Part shown: piece by piece, positions 1 through 8,248 of the stretch
Layout: each line of letters begins with the position of its first letter
Numbering within the stretch: the stretch's first letter is position 1
Assembly: GCA_902762615.1 (NCBI GenBank)
Contig: CACWOX010000011.1
Coordinates: forward strand, 1 to 64,000
Origin: an uncultured Ruminococcus sp.
GTDB taxonomy: Bacteria; Bacillota; Clostridia; Oscillospirales; Acutalibacteraceae
Reading direction: 5' to 3'
DNA: 64,000 nt
Notes under the pieces: generated by a model
Told to the model about the DNA's origin: nothing
What the model saw: the letters and a program-made list of their open reading frames with translations, nothing else
Database searches by the model: none
Program-made: the position numbers and the translations under genes

Positions 1-131
1 GTTGTTCGTTTTCGTTTGAGTACTCCGTTCCTTTCGGAACGGTTCTCAAGGAATTACAGGTTCTTTCTTATCTTGCGTTGTTTAATTTTCAAGGTTCTGT
101 CGCTAACATTCTTTCGTCCGTCAGCCTTTTT
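1..131 (-). ncRNA. probable rRNA operon leader (16S gene beyond left edge)
   Basis: Read on the minus strand, this stretch contains CCTTGAAAATTAAACAAC followed by a CCTGTAATTCC element, which closely resembles the conserved leader just upstream of 16S rRNA in Bacillus/Clostridium rrn operons. A perfect hairpin (CCGTTCC/GGAACGG, 26-43) could be a processing stem. Two strong tandem promoters lie upstream (132-160 and 272-300). The 16S gene itself is not in the window. A leftward direction is co-oriented with replication from oriC at 42 kb, as expected for rRNA operons. The alternative is a 16S-23S spacer, but the upstream promoters argue for a leader. Confidence 0.65.
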
Positions 132-160
132 ATTGTACCACAGTCAAACTCATTTGTCAA
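132..160 (-). promoter_or_regulatory. sigma-A promoter, proximal of tandem pair (rrn P2)
   Basis: On the minus strand: TTGACA (155-160), 17-bp spacer, TACAAT (132-137). It is near-consensus and sits about 130 bp before the left edge, pointing into the rRNA-type leader. Confidence 0.75.
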
Positions 161-271
161 GAACTTTTTTCATTTTTTCAAAAGTTTTTTTGAAGCCATC
201 AAACATCTTTTAAATGAAAATCCGCCTTGTCTGTGTTTCTGTGGCAGCTGCTTTTTTGCGGCAGCTCAACT

Positions 272-300
272 ATGTTACCACATTACTTGTCGAATGTCAA
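272..300 (-). promoter_or_regulatory. sigma-A promoter, distal of tandem pair (rrn P1)
   Basis: On the minus strand: TTGACA (295-300), 17-bp spacer, TAACAT (272-277) with a TG-extended -10 (TGGTAACAT). It lies 140 bp upstream of the second promoter. Tandem spacing of this kind is typical of rRNA operons. The rest of 161-472 is AT-rich and contains no supported gene. Confidence 0.65.
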
Positions 301-400
301 GCATTTTTTTCATTATTTTTTATTTTCCCGACTTTTCGTTATATTCAACATTTTTTTCGACTGTTGACTCACACTTTTTTCAAATATTGTATCTGTATCA

Positions 401-429
401 TTGACTTTACTATCATGCTATGTTATATT
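401..429 (+). promoter_or_regulatory. promoter of the surface acylation operon
   Basis: TTGACT (401-406), 17-bp spacer, TATATT (424-429), about 45 bp ahead of the TTG start at 473. It is divergent from the rRNA-type promoters. Confidence 0.6.
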
Positions 430-472
430 TTTATTATTCAATCTAACCCAATCATAATGAGGTGCATTTCTA

Positions 473-1297
473 TTGAATAATATACCAAAGTTTTTACGGC
501 GCAATACTGCATGCATGATTTGCTCCTTTCTTATATTCCTTGCGGTTCTTTACGCGATGAATGCCATCTCCGGAGACGGCAAGACAGCTGCCTTCTCCGA
601 GACGGTCAACGGTATGAATTACCTGACGGAGACTGAGAAGCTCGACCCGTCGGCAGCCGATGAATTCTATCGCGCCAAAATCAAGCGTATTTCCGCCATG
701 GAACAAAGCAAAGAGGAAAAGAAACAGCTCATAGACGATATTATAAATGACAGAACAGATGTATTTTCCCTGTTCAAGGATTGTCTGATATTGGGCGACT
801 CTCGCGCCTTGGGCTTTTCCTATTATAAATTTCTGAATTACTCACAGGTTATGGCAGGCGGCGGCGACACCATTTTAAAGGTCAGAGAGCAAATGGATAC
901 CATTGTGAATCTCAATCCGTCATACATTTTCCTTTGCTATGGCGTCAACGACGCCGGCCGTACACTGTGGAACACAGGCGATGAGTATTCCAAGGATGTG
1001 CTTGCAGTCATCAATGAGCTTCAGCAGGCGCTGCCCGACGCTAAAATTTATTACAGCTCCATTATATGGATTTCGGACGGTGCTGCCCTCAAATTTCCCC
1101 CATGGGCGAAAATATACGAATACAGTGACGCATGCAAGGCGATGTGCGACGAAAACGGCATCCGATTTATTGACAACAGTGAAATCTGCGCACAGCTCAA
1201 AGAAAACAATATGTGGGCAGGGGACGGCGTTCATCTGAGCCAGCCTTTTTATAAGCTGTGGGGACGAAACCTTTTGCTTGCCACTCTGGAGGAGTAA
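473..1297 (+). CDS. SGNH/GDSL-type hydrolase, membrane-anchored
   Basis: 274 aa protein with an N-terminal membrane anchor (about residues 13-30) and an extracytoplasmic SGNH-hydrolase domain. Visible motifs are GDSR (108-111, nucleophile Ser110), GVND (157-160, oxyanion block) and DGVHLS near the C terminus (Asp251/His254 dyad). Proteins of this kind remove or transfer acetyl groups on polysaccharides. The TTG start at 473 is chosen because GAGGTG lies 8 bp upstream and the promoter is at 401-429. It is the first gene of a four-gene operon with DUF4358, MBOAT and DHHW genes, a recurrent Clostridia arrangement for acylating cell-surface glycans. The substrate cannot be told from the sequence. 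Confidence 0.85.
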   Translation: MNNIPKFLRRNTACMICSFLIFLAVLYAMNAISGDGKTAAFSETVNGMNYLTETEKLDPSAADEFYRAKIKRISAMEQSKEEKKQLIDDIINDRTDVFSLFKDCLILGDSRALGFSYYKFLNYSQVMAGGGDTILKVREQMDTIVNLNPSYIFLCYGVNDAGRTLWNTGDEYSKDVLAVINELQQALPDAKIYYSSIIWISDGAALKFPPWAKIYEYSDACKAMCDENGIRFIDNSEICAQLKENNMWAGDGVHLSQPFYKLWGRNLLLATLEE

Positions 1298-1301
1298 ATC
1301 A

Positions 1302-1793
1302 ATGAAAACCTTCCTTTTTGAAATTATCCGCTGGACAGCCGCCGCTGCCGCAATTATTTTCATAGCAATATCCGCGGGCGGCAGTGCAACCGTCAGCAAC
1401 GCCGACCCTCAGACAGTGTTTGAAGCTGTAAGTCAGGCTGCCGATACTTCCAGCATGCAGAATGCTCCCAATCAGATGATCAAGCGTCTTTACGGCATTG
1501 ACCCTTCGGAATATGAATTCTGCAAATTGTATTATCCTTTGACCAATATGGATGTGGACGAGCTGCTGCTAATCAAATTCTCTGATCTTTCACAGGAGCA
1601 GCAGGTGAACTCAGCCATCAAGGCACGACTTGACGGGCAGAAAAACGTCTTTGAAAGCTACGGTGTGGGACAAATGGAGCTGCTCACTAATCATTCGATT
1701 TACGTATCAGACGCCGGATTTGCTCTTTTCATTATAAACGGCAAAGCGGACGAAGCTCACGCGGCTTTTGACGATGCTTTAAGGGGGAAATAA
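1302..1793 (+). CDS. DUF4358 family lipoprotein-like/exported protein
   Basis: 163 aa with one N-terminal hydrophobic segment (about 7-26) and a predicted extracellular alpha/beta remainder. The segments LYGIDPSEYEF and YPLTNMDVDELLLIKF are typical of DUF4358, a family of unknown function that accompanies MBOAT/DHHW acylation genes in Clostridia. The ATG at 1302 is preferred over an in-frame upstream start at 1278 because GGAGGAG (1288-1294) is correctly spaced for it. It begins 4 bp after the upstream stop and ends 3 bp before the MBOAT gene, so the three are translated as one unit. Function is inferred from neighbours only. Confidence 0.75.
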   Translation: MKTFLFEIIRWTAAAAAIIFIAISAGGSATVSNADPQTVFEAVSQAADTSSMQNAPNQMIKRLYGIDPSEYEFCKLYYPLTNMDVDELLLIKFSDLSQEQQVNSAIKARLDGQKNVFESYGVGQMELLTNHSIYVSDAGFALFIINGKADEAHAAFDDALRGK

Positions 1794-1796
1794 AAA

Positions 1797-3206
1797 ATGT
1801 CTCTTACAGGAGTTGTATTCGTTTATTTTTTTCTTCCGGTCAGCATCGTGCTTTACAGGCTGATCCCTGATAAATTCAGAAATTTGCTGCTTCTCCTACT
1901 CAGCGTGTTGTTTATCGCATGGGGAAGTCCTGCTGACATCATACTAATTGTTCTGAGTATTGTTTTTAATTATTTTACCGCGCTGGAGCTTGACCATCTG
2001 CGCTGTGCAAACAAGGCCGCATTAAAAAAGCTGGTTCTTTTAACCGGAGTTGCCGCAAACGCCGCGCTGCTGCTTTTCTTCAAATATTTCATTTTCTTCA
2101 TGAACAGCGTTGGCACTGTCATAGGCGTGAGCTTTCATTTTTCCGTGCCTGCTGCCCCTATAGGAATTTCTTTTTTCACCTTTTCGGCAATATCCTGCCT
2201 TGTGGATGTAGCAAAGGGCGATGAGCCTGCCCTTCACAATCCTTTTGACTTCGCGCTTTACATTTCATTCTTCGGCAAGATAACCTCGGGTCCCATTGTA
2301 AAATACCGCGAAATGGCAAAGCAGATCAGAGAACGCTTGATAACCTCACAGTCATTGGAGAGCGGACTGAAACTGTTTATCATCGGGCTGGGCAAAAAAC
2401 TGATCATCGCAGGCAGTCTCGGCAAATTCTTTTACGCCATAAAAGCGGAGGATATCGGCTCGATGTCGGCTGTCACCGCCTGGCTGGGAGCGCTTTTCTA
2501 TTCGCTCATGCTTTACTATGATTTCAGCGGATATTCCGACATGGCAATAGGTCTGGGAAGAATATTCGGTTTTTCCTTCTCAAAGAATTTCGATCACCCC
2601 TACAGCTCGGTCAGCATGACCGATTTCTGGCGGCGCTGGCACATCTCGCTCGGCAGCTGGTTCCGCGATTACGTTTACATTCCGCTTGGAGGCAGCAGGG
2701 TAAGCAGAGGCAGGAATATATTCAATCTGTCGGTGGTGTGGCTGCTGACCGGACTGTGGCACGGTGCTAACTGGACATTTGTTGTGTGGGGCATCTATCA
2801 CCTTGCGCTGCTGCTGCTTGAAAAATTCGCATTTAAAAATGCAATCAGCAAAATTCCCGCATTCTGCCGCACTGTCATCACATTCTTACTCGCGGTCATC
2901 GGCTGGACTGTTTTCTTCTCGGACAATATCTCCTACGCCGGAAGCTATCTGCTGAGAATGATCGGCATTGGCGGCGGGTTATCCGATCAAACGGGAATAT
3001 ATTACCTCACCGGCGGCGGAATTCTGCTGGCAGCCGCCATCATCGGCGCCACTCCCCTTCTTTCGTCCATTGGCAGAAGTATAGACAAAGAGGACAACAT
3101 TCCCGTGCAGATCGGCTCCACCGTATTTTTTGCGCTGGTGCTGCTTTGCAGCACGGCATTCATGATAAGCGACACCGTGTCGTCATTCCTGTACGCTCAA
3201 TTCTGA
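1797..3206 (+). CDS. MBOAT family membrane-bound O-acyltransferase
   Basis: 469 aa polytopic membrane protein of the AlgI/DltB type. Hallmarks are the DFWRRWHISLGSWFRDYVYIPLGG-like block around residues 277-300 and the LTGLWHGANW block with the candidate catalytic His near residue 321. The family moves an acyl group, usually acetyl, from a cytoplasmic donor across the membrane to an exported polysaccharide. A Shine-Dalgarno AGGGGG precedes the ATG. It sits between DUF4358 and DHHW partners, which likely receive the acyl group on the outside. The exact glycan is unknown; it could be a capsule, teichoic acid-like polymer or other exopolysaccharide. Confidence 0.9.
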   Translation: MSLTGVVFVYFFLPVSIVLYRLIPDKFRNLLLLLLSVLFIAWGSPADIILIVLSIVFNYFTALELDHLRCANKAALKKLVLLTGVAANAALLLFFKYFIFFMNSVGTVIGVSFHFSVPAAPIGISFFTFSAISCLVDVAKGDEPALHNPFDFALYISFFGKITSGPIVKYREMAKQIRERLITSQSLESGLKLFIIGLGKKLIIAGSLGKFFYAIKAEDIGSMSAVTAWLGALFYSLMLYYDFSGYSDMAIGLGRIFGFSFSKNFDHPYSSVSMTDFWRRWHISLGSWFRDYVYIPLGGSRVSRGRNIFNLSVVWLLTGLWHGANWTFVVWGIYHLALLLLEKFAFKNAISKIPAFCRTVITFLLAVIGWTVFFSDNISYAGSYLLRMIGIGGGLSDQTGIYYLTGGGILLAAAIIGATPLLSSIGRSIDKEDNIPVQIGSTVFFALVLLCSTAFMISDTVSSFLYAQF

Positions 3207-3224
3207 TAAAAAGGAGGACGTATT

Positions 3225-4361
3225 GTGCAATACACTTCCAAAAAACACAAGCTGTGGATCACCTGCATGTTTTTGTGCATGGTCGTCTGTTTTGACATCA
3301 TTGCCCTTGTCACACCCGATAAGGAATTTTCCGAGACAGAAAACCGAATGCTTGCTCAAGCTCCAAACATCAACGGAAAGGCTCTTTCGGACGGCAGCTT
3401 TTGCGAGAATACGGAAAAATATCTCTCCGATCAGTTTGCCTACCGCGACGCATGGTCATCCATATCCTTTTTTACCCGCCATTCACTGCTTTGTCAGAGC
3501 GAAATGAACGGCGTCTATATAGGAAAGGACAACTATCTGATGCTGATTCCCTCCGAGCCGAAGGCAATGCGGCAGAAGCTCGATTCCATCAACGCTGTCA
3601 CCGAAAGATACAGCGAGATCAACCACTGTATTGCCGTCATTCCCAACGCCGTGACGGTAATGACCGACAAGCTGCCTTTATTTGTCCCGGCGTCAAAGCA
3701 GCCCGAACAGCTTTCCGAAATGGCAGACTCATTGAAGGGCATTCAATACTGCGACGTGACCCCATCGCTGAAATCCCATAGTGATGAAGACTTGTATTAT
3801 CACACCGATCACCATTGGACAAGCCGCGGTGCATATATCGCATTCAGGAGCATTTCTTCCTCTCTCGGGATTGACCCGGACAGCGCACAATTCGACATTT
3901 ACACCGTCTCTGAGAGCTTTGAGGGAACGCTCTCCTCAAAGAGCGGCAGTCACGGTTTTCATGATAGCATCGAGATATACGTGCCGAAAGGGAATCCGCC
4001 GCTGTCGGTAAAATATTCCGACACCAATGAGACAAAAGGCACTCTCTATCAGAAGGATTTTTTAGATACCAAGGATAAATACGCCCTGTTTTTGGGAGGC
4101 AATCACCCGATAGTCACTGTCACTACGACAGCCGATACAGACCGTTCACTGCTGCTGATAAAGGATTCCTATGCCAATTGCTTTGTACAATTCCTCACCC
4201 CGTATTTTGATCAGATCATCGTTGTCGACCCACGTTACTGCTATGACAGCATCGACGCGGTGATCAATCAGTACAGAATAACAGACCTGCTTTACCTGTA
4301 CAACGCCGATACATTCATGACAGACACATCACTCAGCGACTTTCTGATGCTTGCATCGTAA
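3225..4361 (+). CDS. DHHW family protein (AlgJ/AlgX-like acetylation partner)
   Basis: 378 aa with an N-terminal signal anchor (about residues 8-30) and a large outer domain. The sequence YYHTDHHWTSRGAY (about residues 190-203) contains the family-defining DHHW, equivalent to the His/Asp pair of SGNH-like AlgJ/AlgX proteins. A KDSYANCFVQFLTPYF segment near residue 314 would carry the Ser. These proteins are thought to work with an MBOAT transporter to place acetyl groups on exported polymers. It starts with GTG at 3225 behind AAAGGAGG. It is the last gene of the operon and is followed by the terminator at 4381-4428. Confidence 0.85.
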   Translation: MQYTSKKHKLWITCMFLCMVVCFDIIALVTPDKEFSETENRMLAQAPNINGKALSDGSFCENTEKYLSDQFAYRDAWSSISFFTRHSLLCQSEMNGVYIGKDNYLMLIPSEPKAMRQKLDSINAVTERYSEINHCIAVIPNAVTVMTDKLPLFVPASKQPEQLSEMADSLKGIQYCDVTPSLKSHSDEDLYYHTDHHWTSRGAYIAFRSISSSLGIDPDSAQFDIYTVSESFEGTLSSKSGSHGFHDSIEIYVPKGNPPLSVKYSDTNETKGTLYQKDFLDTKDKYALFLGGNHPIVTVTTTADTDRSLLLIKDSYANCFVQFLTPYFDQIIVVDPRYCYDSIDAVINQYRITDLLYLYNADTFMTDTSLSDFLMLAS

Positions 4362-4380
4362 CAGACCAATCCATAAAAAC

Positions 4381-4428
4381 AGCCTGAGCAACAAGGCAGC
4401 TTTCGCCAAATGCTCAGGCTTTTTTTTT
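4381..4428. terminator. bidirectional rho-independent terminator
   Basis: 10-bp stem AGCCTGAGCA (4381-4390)/TGCTCAGGCT (4411-4420) with T9 on the plus side and TTTTTA on the minus side. It separates the converging acylation operon and the YD-repeat genes. Confidence 0.9.
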
Positions 4429-4433
4429 ATTTG

Positions 4434-5421
4434 TTACAGCAAAAAATCACCGTGGAAACGGTTTCCTTGCAGTTCCCAGTCCATTTTCTGCACCTTTTGG
4501 CTGCCGTACTCATATTCGTATCGACGGAATAAAGCGTGTCCTTCGTCATATACCGACATTTTCACACAGTTGCCGTTGCCGTCGTACTCGTCGTATTCGG
4601 TTACGGTGGATGTTTCTTCCTGATAATCATTCCACGTTTCGCTTTTCTTTCTGCCGACTTCATCATAGGTGTATTCGATCACACAGTATTCATCCCCGTC
4701 TCCGTCAGTAACCGATTTCCGCAGCAGTTCGCCGCCGCTGCCGTATGCAAAGCGATGAGTGAGTTTGCCTAATTCGCCGCCCAATGAAACGTACTCGGTT
4801 AAATTGCCTGACTGGTCGTACCGGTAAATATAATGTCTCCTTTTCTTCAACGCAGCGTCCGGAAGCGTCGTATTTATGCTCGATCATACCGTTGAAGCCG
4901 CCGCTTTCATTATAGTAGACCATGCGCTTTACTTTGCCGCTGCCGTCGCGCAGAAAAGAGGTTTTGCCCGTATATTTCCCGTTTTCGTTTATTTCTATTT
5001 CTTTTACGAGTCCGTTCGTGTCGTAGGCGTAGCTGTATACAGCTTCTTCTTCATATCCCGAACTGAAATTTTTTTCATGGAAAATAAACCTTGTCAGCCT
5101 GCCGTTTTCATATTCATATTTCCCGACGGCTTCACGCCTTATTTCGGTTGCCAAGCCGGAAAGACCCATCTCATTCATTTGGTATATGATGTATTTGTGG
5201 CTTACCAGACAGCCGTCAGCGTCATATTCATAAAGATCTTCGTCGATAAGCTCGCCGTCGGCATTGTAACATTTTTCGGACAGTTTGGGATATTCCATCT
5301 CCGGCGGTGTCAAATCTTCCGCCGATTTTCCACAGGAAGCCGTGCAGAGCGTCATTGAAGCGATAACCAGTGCGAGGCAGAAGGAAGTTATTTTTCTGAT
5401 TGTTTTTATGTCCGTGTTCAT
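4434..5421 (-). pseudogene. YD-repeat lipoprotein, frameshifted (copy 1)
   Basis: An N-terminal frame (from 5421) has a lipoprotein signal with lipobox CTASC and YD-type repeats such as YEYDADG and KYDASGRC. The repeats then continue in a different frame from about 4850 (YRYDQSGN, YTYDEVGRK, YDEYDGNGN) to the stop at 4434. After about 4840 the first frame loses all resemblance to the family, so a single +1-type shift near 4830-4850 breaks the gene. RBS AAGGAAG precedes the start. It is the last of three tandem paralogues and shorter (about 329 codons) than the intact copy. It may be a true pseudogene or an assembly error. Confidence 0.75.
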
Positions 5422-5436
5422 AAGCTGTTTTCTTCC

Positions 5437-6692
5437 TTATCGTAAGTCAATCATCGAATAAAAATACGAAGCATAGAAATCCAGAGGTAATAGCCGTTCC
5501 TTTTCGGCGAGGACTCCCGCTGTGCCGAATTTGCAGCCGCGAGGAATTTTATCACCGTATTCCCGCGTAATCCTTCGTCCAAGTGCCATGCCGTTTTTGC
5601 TTTCCTGATATTCTGAAAATTCATGATAATTGCCGTTTTCGTCGAGTGCAGAATAGCGCGTTTCTGTCTTTTTAACCAATTCCGATGGAGGAATGTCCTC
5701 CCTTACAGCCGTACCGTCGTCGAAATAAGTAACGGTTTCTGTCAAGTGCCATTCACTGTCCCTTTTCAGACGTTTTGTCAGACGGTTGCGGTCGTCATAT
5801 TCATACAATATCTCTTCCGTTTCGCTTTTATTCTCTTTGCATTGGCGTACCATGCGCGAATGGCTGTCATACGCCACTTCCACGCGGTTGGAGCCTGCCT
5901 CTTTCCCGTCTCTAAGGAATTTATTCAAAACCGACACAGGTCGGTCTTTGTCATCATACTGATAATGCGCAGACACCACTGTCTCTTCGATCCGATCATT
6001 TTTGATGGTCGAAACGATATTTCCCTCCGCGTCGTACTCGGTTGTATCGGTATAGGAATACCCTGTCCCTCCTTGAAAGCTTAATAAAATGTCTCGGCTG
6101 ATTTCCAGCCGCCTGTTTTGTCATTCTCGGTGATCACGCACTCCGAACACATTTCGCTCTGCGATTCATAGATAAGATTTTCGTCGGAAAAATCCTTGGT
6201 CACGTCGCGCATTACAAATGTTTCCGTCTTCTGTTCTGAACCGGTCAAGCGTCCTTTTCCATCGTAATGATAGACCGTTGTCACCTTGTCATAGTGTTCG
6301 TCGTCGTCGTCGCAGCTCGGATACTCATATCCTCTGTATTCCTCGATCAGCCGTCCCGCTTCATCGTAACGGTAGGTTTCAAAATCCATTTCAAATAACG
6401 TATCATCAAATTGATCTCCGTAAAACCTGCCATAATGCCTTGCTGCCAGCAGATAGCCTTCCGGCGAATATTCGTATGTGTCACGCCATTCCGGATTTCC
6501 GTCCTTGTCATAATGACATTCCTCGGTGATCGGATAATAATAATTTTCATCCGCGTTTTGCCAATTGGCGGTTGTATCGCTCTCACTTACAGCCGAAATT
6601 CCGTTTTTGTGTTGGCATGAAGAAACTGTTGCCAGCATTATCGCTGCCAATGTGAGTGCAAGCGTTCTTTTGAGGATTATTGCTTTTCTCAT
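5437..6692 (-). pseudogene. YD-repeat lipoprotein, frameshifted (copy 2)
   Basis: The first part (6692 down to 6081, 203 codons) has a lipobox TVSSC and YD repeats. The family sequence resumes in the -1 frame, which is open from about 6100 and reads TTEYDAEGN, YQYDDKDRP and YEYDDRNRL down to 5437. The summed length (about 418 codons) matches the intact paralogue (422), so one small indel around 6080-6100 is the simplest explanation. Its ATG overlaps the TGA of the intact copy by 4 bp (ATGA), showing translational coupling. The residues after the lipoprotein cysteine (QHKNG, then NADENYYYPIT) closely match copy 3. Confidence 0.8.
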
Positions 6693-7957
6693 TTAAAAAA
6701 CATCCTTTCGTCCTTATCAAAATACAGTACTTCAAACCGCTGTTCCTCCTGTCGGTCTTGCGATGTGCCGTATTTCACGCCTTTGGGTATCTTATCGCCG
6801 TATTCGTAGGTGTACTTTCCGTTCATCTTCCAGTCTCCGTCATCGGTTAGCGTATAAACCGTGACGGTACCGCAGTTGCCGTTTGCGTCGTAATCGGAAT
6901 ATTCCTTTTTCCTGTCACTCAGTTGATAGTTCTTATCCTTGCACTCGTGATGGAACGTCATGCGAATCAATCTACCGTCTGAGGAATATTTGCACCGTTC
7001 GTGTCTTACATCGCCAAACCTATCGGTTTCATCACATCCGGCATAGGAACCGTCTTGGTTGTAAAAAAAGACCCATGATTCTGTATTGTTGTCGATCTTT
7101 CTTATTCGGGCTGTGACATGGGAGTGGTCGTCATATTCCACGCTGTAAAGGTATTCATACATATAGGCATCCGTCACATATCGGCTTGATCGTGAGGTCA
7201 CACGTCCTTTGCTGTCGTACTGGTATTCGTCGTAATAAGCCGTACCGTCGTTAAAGTGACTCTTGCTCCAAAGCAGCGCACCATTTTCATCGTACAGCTT
7301 ATCGACCCAGGGATCTAACAGAAAGGCTTTGTAGTCAGTATCGTGACTTGAGCTTAGCCTGCTCAGATAACCGCTGGTCAGCTTGTCGTCGTAATAGGCA
7401 ATGGTGGATCGACTGACAAAGCTGTCGGTTTTTACCAGCGCCGATTCGTCAATAGCCTCTTTTCTCTCTTTCATATTGAAGTTTTCACTCACATATTCAT
7501 AAGCAATCTTACGCCCCATGTCGTCATATTCATAGGTTGTCGTCCATCTGTCGTAGTGCCACTGGTCAATTTCAGCATCCCGCGCCGTCTGGTCGCTGAT
7601 TTGCTTGACCATTCTGCCTTTTTCATCATAGGTGTATTGAGAACTATTTGTCAGATAAATCTGCCCTTCCTCCTGCGTATAATATCGTTCCTTTAGCAGA
7701 TAGCCCTCAGGCGAATATTCATACTCGACATAGCTCGACAGTTCGCCATTTCCGTCATAAAAACACTGCTTGGTGATCGGATAATAATAATTTTCATCCG
7801 CGTTTTGCAAATCGGCAGCGGTATCGCTCTCCCTCACAGCCGAATCCCCGTTTTTCCCGTGCCGGCACGAAACCGCCGAAGCAGCCAGCAAGATTATTGC
7901 CAACGCCAGCGCTGCCGCTCTGCGTCTTACGCTTATTTTACTCTTGTTGCTTCTCAT
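6689..7957 (-). CDS. YD-repeat (RHS-like) lipoprotein, intact copy
   Basis: 422 aa lipoprotein with signal peptide, lipobox SAVSC at about residues 28-32, then a surface region rich in YxYDxxGR-type repeats (YEYSPEGYL, YTYDEKGRM, YEYDDMGRK, YQYDSKGRV, KYSSDGRL, DYDANGN). YD/RHS repeats build beta-rich shells or carbohydrate-binding surfaces in wall-associated proteins. This one is short and has no toxin-like C terminus, so it is not a classical RHS/WapA toxin. The ATG at 7957 follows GGAAAGGCGG, with the promoter at 7993-8021. It is first in an operon with two frameshifted paralogues. Function unknown. Confidence 0.8.
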   Translation of the reverse strand: MRSNKSKISVRRRAAALALAIILLAASAVSCRHGKNGDSAVRESDTAADLQNADENYYYPITKQCFYDGNGELSSYVEYEYSPEGYLLKERYYTQEEGQIYLTNSSQYTYDEKGRMVKQISDQTARDAEIDQWHYDRWTTTYEYDDMGRKIAYEYVSENFNMKERKEAIDESALVKTDSFVSRSTIAYYDDKLTSGYLSRLSSSHDTDYKAFLLDPWVDKLYDENGALLWSKSHFNDGTAYYDEYQYDSKGRVTSRSSRYVTDAYMYEYLYSVEYDDHSHVTARIRKIDNNTESWVFFYNQDGSYAGCDETDRFGDVRHERCKYSSDGRLIRMTFHHECKDKNYQLSDRKKEYSDYDANGNCGTVTVYTLTDDGDWKMNGKYTYEYGDKIPKGVKYGTSQDRQEEQRFEVLYFDKDERMFFK

Positions 7958-7992
7958 CAATGATACCGCCTTTCCAGAATTATCCTGATTGT

Positions 7993-8021
7993 ATTATACA
8001 TTATAAAAGATTATTATTCAA
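7993..8021 (-). promoter_or_regulatory. promoter of YD-repeat lipoprotein operon
   Basis: Minus strand TTGAAT (8016-8021), 17-bp spacer, TATAAT (7993-7998), about 35 bp from the ATG at 7957. Confidence 0.75.
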
Positions 8022-8169
8022 CAAACAAACAATTACAATAAATTATAATTCTGTAATTAATATTTTAATTATATCCGATTTCTTCAGACAATCTTCAGAT
8101 GAATCTGCTATGATATAGACAACAAATTCATTCAGGGAGGAATTATACATGAGCAAGGAAAATAAAAAC

Positions 8170-8205
8170 AACCGAACGGCTTGGAATTTCTCAAACCGTT
8201 CGGTT
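8170..8205 (-). terminator. rho-independent terminator after ATP-grasp gene
   Basis: Perfect 10-bp stem AACCGAACGG (8170-8179)/CCGTTCGGTT (8196-8205), with a T-rich tract on the minus strand (positions 8169 downwards). The interval 8022-8248 otherwise holds no supported gene. A short plus-strand frame starting at 8149 behind GGGAGGA runs through this hairpin and is doubtful. Confidence 0.85.
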
Positions 8206-8248
8206 TATTTATTGTTATTCTTTCATTACAAATCATTGACCGCTAAAT

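Noticed and set aside
16-480. Several plus-strand frames at the left edge
   Set aside because: Phe/Ser-rich translations of AT-rich promoter and leader DNA with no ribosome site; the minus strand carries rRNA-type promoters instead.
4434-7957. RHS/WapA toxin system
   Set aside because: Products are short lipoproteins with YD repeats only; no toxin C terminus and no immunity gene seen.
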